64,000 nt of DNA from JADGHX01 sp035760965 (GTDB taxonomy: Bacteria; Pseudomonadota; Gammaproteobacteria; Steroidobacterales; Steroidobacteraceae), in the NCBI GenBank assembly GCA_035760965.1, contig DASTRY010000035.1, positions 124,001 to 188,000 of the forward strand, given 5' to 3'. Position 1 is the first letter of the stretch, and each line of letters begins with the position of its first letter. Of this stretch, positions 59,096 to 64,000 are shown in pieces. The translations under genes and the position numbers were made by a program. The notes below the pieces were generated by a model. That model did no database searches. It worked only from the letters and a program-made list of their open reading frames with translations, and had not been told where the DNA came from.

Positions 59096-60253
59096 ATGAA
59101 ACGCGTACCGATGAAGCTCGAAGCAACTTGCCTCGCCTTGGCGGCCCTTGTGGTGGCGGCGGCGTTGCCGCCGGCGGCGCGCGCGCAGTCCACGGGCGGC
59201 GCCGCCGAAAACTCTACCGTGCCGCTCATTCCCTTCGAGACGGAGGACTTCATCAAGTTGAAGCCGGGCCAGAACCTCGGAGAGGTGCTCGGTGTCGCCG
59301 TGAATTCGAAGGGGCACGTCGTGATTCTGAACCACCCGGGTTCCGCGACGACGGGTCCGCTCTACGGGAACGCGACGACGGAGATTCTCGAGTTCGACCG
59401 CAACGGCAGGTTCATTCGCGAGATCGGGCACGGTGTGTACGCGCTCGGATATTCGCATTCCGTGCGCTTCGACAAGTACGACAACCTGTGGGTCGTCGAC
59501 AAGGGCACCGACTCCGTCATCAAGTTCGATCCGTCCGGCAAGGTGCTGATGAACCTCGGTCGGCGTCCGGAGGGCTTCGACTCGGCCCATCAACCGCATC
59601 TGAAGCAAGCGGACGCGGTGCCGATCGACGGCTGGTTCCGTGCGCCGACCGACGTGGCGTGGGACCCGGACGACAACATCTTCGTGAGCGACGGCTACGT
59701 GAACTCGCGCATCGCGAAGCTGACGAAGGATGGGGACTGGATCAAGTCGTGGGGCAAGTACGGCCGCGGCGGTCCCAATGCCGACGAGAACCCGTACAAC
59801 ATCGACAATCCGCACAACATGCAGGCGGATCGCGACGGCAACGTCTATGTCGCGGACCGCGGCAATCGGCGCATCCAGGTCTTCGATCGGGACGGCAACT
59901 TCAAGAAGTTCCTGTTCCTGAACGTTCCCTACGACAAGACGCGCCATCCCGTGCTCGGCAACCTGCCCGCCGATCCGCAGACGCGGCCCGATCGGACGGC
60001 ACCGTGGGCGCTGTGCATCTCGCCGACCACACCTCAGTACCTGTTCGCTGTCGATGCGGAGCCGGGGCGGCTCTACAAGATGACGCTCGACGGAAAGATC
60101 CTCGGCGTGCTGGGTGAATCGGGCAGGCGCCTGGGGCAGTTCAACTGGCCGCACGCGATTGCGTGTCCGACGGAGAACACGCTCTTCATTGCGGACATGA
60201 ACAACTGGCGAGTGCAGAAGCTGACGCTCCATCCGAAAGAACATGACCGGTGA
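59096..60253 (+). CDS. Secreted NHL-repeat beta-propeller protein
   Basis: 385 aa. Signal peptide (LALAALVVAAALPPAARAQS, cleavage after ARA). At least five NHL-like blades: EVLGVAVNSKGHVVIL, HSVRFDKYDNLWVVDKG, PTDVAWDPDDNIFVSDGYVN, HNMQADRDGNVYVADRGNRR and PHAIACPTENTLFIADMNN. Relatives include the lyase half of peptidyl-glycine alpha-amidating enzymes and periplasmic propellers of catabolic loci. It may bind or process the imported compound in the periplasm. No catalytic site is certain. It overlaps the following symporter gene by eleven bases. Confidence 0.85.
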   Translation: MKRVPMKLEATCLALAALVVAAALPPAARAQSTGGAAENSTVPLIPFETEDFIKLKPGQNLGEVLGVAVNSKGHVVILNHPGSATTGPLYGNATTEILEFDRNGRFIREIGHGVYALGYSHSVRFDKYDNLWVVDKGTDSVIKFDPSGKVLMNLGRRPEGFDSAHQPHLKQADAVPIDGWFRAPTDVAWDPDDNIFVSDGYVNSRIAKLTKDGDWIKSWGKYGRGGPNADENPYNIDNPHNMQADRDGNVYVADRGNRRIQVFDRDGNFKKFLFLNVPYDKTRHPVLGNLPADPQTRPDRTAPWALCISPTTPQYLFAVDAEPGRLYKMTLDGKILGVLGESGRRLGQFNWPHAIACPTENTLFIADMNNWRVQKLTLHPKEHDR

Positions 60254-61916
60254 GCAACGTGAGCGCGGCGCAAGTCGGGCGCTCGTCGTGGCGGCGTCGT
60301 CGATGGGCACCGTGTTCGAGTGGTACGACTTCTTCGTCTTTGGAACGCTGGCGTCGACGATCGCGCACAATTTCACCGCAGGCAGCGAGAGCGCCGGCTT
60401 CCTGTTCGCGCTCGGTGCGTTTGCGGCCGGCTTCTTCGTGCGGCCGTTCGGCGCGCTCTTCTTCGGTCACATCGGCGATCGCGCCGGCCGCAAGCGGGCC
60501 TTTCTGCTGACGATCTCGATCATGGGTGCAGCCACCGTCGCGATGGGACTGCTGCCCACGGCACAGCAGGTGGGGCTGCTGGCGCCGGTGCTGCTGGTGC
60601 TGACGCGCGTGCTTCAAGGGTTCGCGATGGGCGGCGAATACGGAGGTGCGGCGGTCTACGTCGCCGAGCATGCCGAGCCGCGCAATCGCGGTTTTCTGAC
60701 CGGATGGATTCAAGCGACCGCGGCGCTCGGTCTCGTGCTGGCATTGGCGGTCGTGCTCGCAACGCGGCTGCTGACGGGTGAAGACGCGTTTCAGCAATGG
60801 GGTTGGCGCGTGCCGTTCCTGCTCTCCGCAGTTTTGCTCGGCGTGTCGCTGTGGATTCGCCTCGGGCTCTCGGAGAGCCCGGTCTTCGAGCGCATGAAGC
60901 GGGCGCGTGAGGTGGCGCGTGCACCCGTATCCGAGGCCTTTCGCGGCGACAACCTGCGCCGGATTCTCACTGCGTTGTTCTGCATCCTGCTGGCGCAGGG
61001 CGCAGTCTGGTACACGGCGCACTTCTACGCGCAGTTCTTTCTCGAGCGCGTGCTCAAGGTCGAGGGCCGGACCGTGAACGAATTGCTGGTCGCGGGCGTG
61101 GTGCTCTCGGCCGGCGGGTACGTGTTCTTCGGGTGGCTCTCGGACCGCGTGGGCCGCAAGCCGGTGATGCTGGCGGGGATGGTGCTGTCGGCCGTCGCAT
61201 ACGTGCCGGCATTCCAGGCGCTCACCGCGCATGCCAATCCGGCGCTCGAAGCGGCGGCGAGTCGGGCGCCGGTCACGGTCTACGCGGATCCCGCGGATTG
61301 TCATCTGCAGTTCGATGTCATCGGCCGCCGTACATTCGACAGCTCGTGCGACGTCGTGCGGCGTCTCCTTTCGGACGCAGGAATACCGTATCGGAGCGTC
61401 GCGACGGAGCAGGGCGCGCTTGCGCGAGTGACTGTCGGCGCAGTCACCGTGGCCAGTGCTGCCCTCATCGGTGCCAGTCGGGCCGGCGCGTCGGCGGAGC
61501 GCACGCGCATCCGCAGCGAATTGCAGAACGCGCTCGCGTCTGCCGGCTATCCGCCCTCAGCGGCGCCAGCGGGCGTCGACACCGGAGCGGTCCTCGGGAT
61601 CCTCGTTCTGCTCATGCTTGCATCGACGGCGCTGTACGGTCCGCAGGCGGCGGCGCTCGTCGAGCTTTTCCCCGCGCGCATTCGCTACACGGCGCTCTCC
61701 GTGCCTTACAACATCGGTACCGGCTGGGTTGGAGGGCTCTTGCCCGTCAGTTCGTTCGCGATCGTCGCGGCGACTGGAAACATCTATTCGGGGCTGGCGT
61801 ATCCGCTGGCGTTCACGCTGATCGGCATCGTTGCGACCGTGCTGCTTCTTCCCGAAACGCGCGCGAAGCCGCTGGACGAGCTGCGCCCCGCCGCTGCAGA
61901 AGGGATCGACGGATGA
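60243..61916 (+). CDS. MFS transporter, metabolite:H+ symporter (MHS) type, with a large insertion
   Basis: 557 aa, longer than the usual 430-450. The start (SMGTVFEWYDFFVFGTLAS) and GHIGDRAGRKRAFLLTI, GFAMGGEYGGAAVYVAEHA and ELFPARIRYTALSVPYNIG are MHS signatures (ProP/ShiA/KgtP relatives). Between the helix ending near 328 and the one starting near 446 there is an extra segment of about 115 residues with DCHLQFDVIGRR and two Cys. By topology it would be a soluble loop, possibly a substrate-sensing or anchoring domain. Coupled to both neighbours by overlaps. It likely moves an organic acid across the inner membrane after TonB-dependent uptake. Confidence 0.88.
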   Translation: MTGEQRERGASRALVVAASSMGTVFEWYDFFVFGTLASTIAHNFTAGSESAGFLFALGAFAAGFFVRPFGALFFGHIGDRAGRKRAFLLTISIMGAATVAMGLLPTAQQVGLLAPVLLVLTRVLQGFAMGGEYGGAAVYVAEHAEPRNRGFLTGWIQATAALGLVLALAVVLATRLLTGEDAFQQWGWRVPFLLSAVLLGVSLWIRLGLSESPVFERMKRAREVARAPVSEAFRGDNLRRILTALFCILLAQGAVWYTAHFYAQFFLERVLKVEGRTVNELLVAGVVLSAGGYVFFGWLSDRVGRKPVMLAGMVLSAVAYVPAFQALTAHANPALEAAASRAPVTVYADPADCHLQFDVIGRRTFDSSCDVVRRLLSDAGIPYRSVATEQGALARVTVGAVTVASAALIGASRAGASAERTRIRSELQNALASAGYPPSAAPAGVDTGAVLGILVLLMLASTALYGPQAAALVELFPARIRYTALSVPYNIGTGWVGGLLPVSSFAIVAATGNIYSGLAYPLAFTLIGIVATVLLLPETRAKPLDELRPAAAEGIDG

Positions 61917-62914
61917 ATAGACGACACCTCCTCGCGAGCCTCGCCGCGACAGCAGCCGCGTGGTCAGTGCGCGCGTCCGGCGCGTCGAACGCGGCGCGCT
62001 CGCCGGCGCGAATCGTCGACGTGCATGCTCACTACTATCCGCCTGTGCTGAAGGCCTTGGGCCTGCCCGGCCCGATGAACGGCTGGAGCCTGCAGCGGCA
62101 CATGGAGGAGATGGATGCTGCCGGCGTGACGCGCTCGCTGCTTTCGTTGACCACGCCCGGAATCGTCGCGACGGGAGACGAGGGCAGAAAGCTCACGCGG
62201 GAGTCGAACGAGTACGCCGCGAAGACCTGCGGCGAGCAGCGCGGCAAGCTCGGGTTCTTCACGTATCTCCAGCTCGAAGACCTCGACGCGGCGCTGCAGG
62301 AGCTCGAGTACGGATTCGACGTGCTGAAGGCGCACGGCGTGGGGCTCTTCACCAGCTACGGCAATCGCTGGCTCGGTGATCCGCACTTCGATCCGGTGTT
62401 CACCGAGCTCGAGCGGCGCAAGGCCATCGTCTATGTGCATCCGACCGGACCCGCCTGCTGCAGCCGGCTGATCCCCGGTTTGTTCGACACCTTGATCGAG
62501 TACGGCACCGATACGACCCGCGCGATCGCGAGCTACGTCTATCGAGGCGCGGCGCGCCGCTTCCCGAACGTCCGGATGATCTGGAGCCACTCGGGCGGGA
62601 CCATGCCGTTTCTCATCGAGCGCTTCGACGGTGAGGATCGATCCGAAGCCGCGAAGCGCGAGGCCCCCGACGGTTTTCGCGCGGCGGCTGCGCGCTTCTT
62701 CTACGACATCGCGCAGGCATCGAATTCCGTAGCGACGACTGCGCTGCGCAGCGTCGTCCCCGTGAATCACATCGTGTTCGGCACGGACTACCCGTTCCGG
62801 ACGCCTCTCGAGCACGTCACGGCGCTGCAGGCGAGCGGCGTGTTCAGCCGCAGCGAGCTCAACGGCGTGTATCGAGGCAACGTCGAGCAGTTTCTGCCGG
62901 CTCTCTTGAGCTGA
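61913..62914 (+). CDS. Exported amidohydrolase (ACMSD-like) with Tat-type signal
   Basis: 333 aa, ATGA overlap with the symporter gene. The N-terminus NRRHLLASLAATAAAWSVRA has a twin-Arg followed by Leu-Leu and a hydrophobic stretch, a plausible Tat signal that fits export of a folded metalloenzyme. Core motifs are VDVHAHYYPPVL (HxH, about 36-47), IVYVHPTGPACC, MIWSHSGGTMPFLIER and GTDYPFRTP. It is a paralogue of the cytoplasmic amidohydrolase at 52004 but far from identical. A periplasmic decarboxylase or hydrolase acting on the imported compound is the best guess. Confidence 0.85.
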   Translation: MNRRHLLASLAATAAAWSVRASGASNAARSPARIVDVHAHYYPPVLKALGLPGPMNGWSLQRHMEEMDAAGVTRSLLSLTTPGIVATGDEGRKLTRESNEYAAKTCGEQRGKLGFFTYLQLEDLDAALQELEYGFDVLKAHGVGLFTSYGNRWLGDPHFDPVFTELERRKAIVYVHPTGPACCSRLIPGLFDTLIEYGTDTTRAIASYVYRGAARRFPNVRMIWSHSGGTMPFLIERFDGEDRSEAAKREAPDGFRAAAARFFYDIAQASNSVATTALRSVVPVNHIVFGTDYPFRTPLEHVTALQASGVFSRSELNGVYRGNVEQFLPALLS

Positions 62915-62943
62915 CGGCAAGGTTTTCTTCCGGAGAAGTAGTC

Positions 62944-64000
62944 ATGTCGAGCAAGTGCGAGCGCATGAAATGGTCCGTGCTGGGGATGCTGGCAGCGGGG
63001 GCTGCGGCGGCAATTCCGGCGCTGGGCAAAGACGTCATGCTCATGAATCGGATCGGGCCATCGAAGATGGAGCTGTACATCGCGAATGCGGACGGTTCGG
63101 GTGAGCGCCGTCTGCTGCCGGATTCGAACGCGCTCGATTACGACCCGAGCTTCTCCCCGGACGGCCAGTGGATCGTGTTCACCTCGGAGCGCGACGGCGC
63201 GGGCTCGGGGCAAGCCGATATCTGGCGCGTGCATCCCGATGGCACCGGCCTCGAGCGCCTCACGAACGATACATCCATGGAAGATGCGGGGGTGCTTTCT
63301 CCCGACGGCAAGAAGCTCGCGTATGTGTCGACGAAGGGCGGCGCTCGTACCGCGAACATCTGGGTGATGGACCTCACGACACATCGGGCGAAGAACCTGA
63401 CGGGCGACGGCAAGTCGGCTCCGCCGCCCACGATGAACGGCAATTTCCGCCCCGCGTGGTCTCCCGATGGGCAGTGGATCGCCTTCACCTCGGACCGCGG
63501 CGAGAGCTGGTCGGGTGCGGAGGGCGGCGCCGGAGCGGGGCACTGGCAGCCCACGAGCCTCTACATCATGCGCGCGGACGGCAGCGGTCTGCGACGGCTC
63601 ACCACCGTTGCACCGGCCGAAACCGTCGGCTCGCCGAAGTGGTCTGCGGACGGGAAGAAGATCGTCATCTACCAGATGCCGACGCGCGAGACGTTCGCCG
63701 CGCGCATGGACGGCTTCCCCGGCGTGCGCTTTGCGACGACCTCGCAGATCATGGAAATCGACGTGGCGACGGGCGCGGCGCAAGCATTGACGAGCGGCCC
63801 CGGACTGAAGACGAATCCGCAGTATCTGCCCGACGGCCGCGTCGGGTTTCTGTACAAGGCGTCGTCGAAGGACGCGCCGAATGCGGGCATCGCGTACACC
63901 GGCGGCGGCGCGGGACCGCGCGGCGTCGTGCGTAATCCGTCGTGGTCCCCGGACGGCCGCATGGTCGTCTACTACAAGCTCGATCTCACGAATCGCGCGC
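62944..64000 (+). CDS. TolB/WD40-like beta-propeller protein, 3' end beyond the window
   Basis: At least 352 aa; the frame is open to the end of the window. ATG 62944 is preceded by GGAGAAG. A weak signal peptide (WSVLGMLAAGAAAAIPALG) suggests export. Repeated PD40-type blades: DPSFSPDGQWIVFTSERD, GVLSPDGKKLAYVSTKGG, RPAWSPDGQWIAFTSDRG, SPKWSADGKKIVIYQMP and NPSWSPDGRMVVYYK. Such propellers occur in TolB and in TolB-like proteins of polymer or peptide degradation. It continues the receptor-propeller-symporter-amidohydrolase series and is probably co-transcribed. Whether an enzymatic domain follows cannot be seen. Confidence 0.85.
   Translation, partial: MSSKCERMKWSVLGMLAAGAAAAIPALGKDVMLMNRIGPSKMELYIANADGSGERRLLPDSNALDYDPSFSPDGQWIVFTSERDGAGSGQADIWRVHPDGTGLERLTNDTSMEDAGVLSPDGKKLAYVSTKGGARTANIWVMDLTTHRAKNLTGDGKSAPPPTMNGNFRPAWSPDGQWIAFTSDRGESWSGAEGGAGAGHWQPTSLYIMRADGSGLRRLTTVAPAETVGSPKWSADGKKIVIYQMPTRETFAARMDGFPGVRFATTSQIMEIDVATGAAQALTSGPGLKTNPQYLPDGRVGFLYKASSKDAPNAGIAYTGGGAGPRGVVRNPSWSPDGRMVVYYKLDLTNRA

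Noticed and set aside
55018..59256. Minus-strand open frame of about 1412 codons
   Set aside because: Only its C-terminal 420 residues are a protein family (MFS). The rest is antisense to the TonB receptor and is Arg/Ala/Val-rich without domains, a shadow of GC-rich codon use.

Overview
The window is GC-rich DNA with dense, mostly overlapping genes and looks like a Gram-negative proteobacterium. A TonB-dependent receptor, a Tat-type signal peptide, a metabolite:H+ symporter and a SyrD/PvdE-type peptide exporter all point that way. I cannot fix the genus; a soil or aquatic gamma-, beta- or alphaproteobacterium with large secondary metabolism is my best reading. I saw no rRNA, tRNA, CRISPR array, insertion sequence or phage gene.

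Region 1 (1-43098, all + strand) is a type I modular polyketide synthase / nonribosomal peptide synthetase line. Eight synthase genes and an ABC exporter are read as one operon, with ATGA/GTGA stop-start overlaps at most junctions. The order is: a PKS cut by the window edge (KR-ACP visible); PKS KS-AT-MT-ACP; PKS KS-AT-DH-cMT-ER-KR-ACP; PKS KS-AT-DH-cMT-KR-ACP; PKS KS-AT-DH-KR-ACP; NRPS C-A-T-(TubC-type docking)-C-A-T; PKS KS-AT-KR-T; NRPS (TubC-type docking)-C-A-T-TE. All ATs seen carry the malonyl-type HAFH motif, so methyl branches should come from SAM. Adenylation codes read directly are DIWEVGGDD (resembles the 2,4-diaminobutyrate type), DILQLGMIW (glycine) and DAFWLGGTF (valine). The colinear prediction is a methyl-branched dienoyl chain, then a basic amino acid, then glycine extended to a 4-amino-3-hydroxybutyryl (statine-like) unit, then valine, followed by release. 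The thioesterase has a Cys nucleophile and a degenerate triad. I do not recognise the product.

Region 2 (43099-45339, +) holds a membrane acyltransferase and a SAM methyltransferase, plausible tailoring genes, with short tandem and inverted repeats between them. Region 3 (45323-47437, -) is a soluble PAS-GAF hybrid histidine kinase that converges on the cluster.

Region 4 (47832-64000) is unrelated catabolism and uptake. It contains a NodD/NahR-like LysR regulator with a cyclase-family hydrolase, two FAH-family hydrolases, an FAD monooxygenase, an ACMSD-like amidohydrolase coupled to a vicinal-oxygen-chelate dioxygenase, and an MFS carrier. A + strand set follows: TonB-dependent receptor, NHL propeller, MHS symporter, Tat-type amidohydrolase and a TolB-like propeller cut by the window end. 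Together these suggest uptake and meta-cleavage-type breakdown of an aromatic or similar hydrophobic compound; the substrate is unknown.
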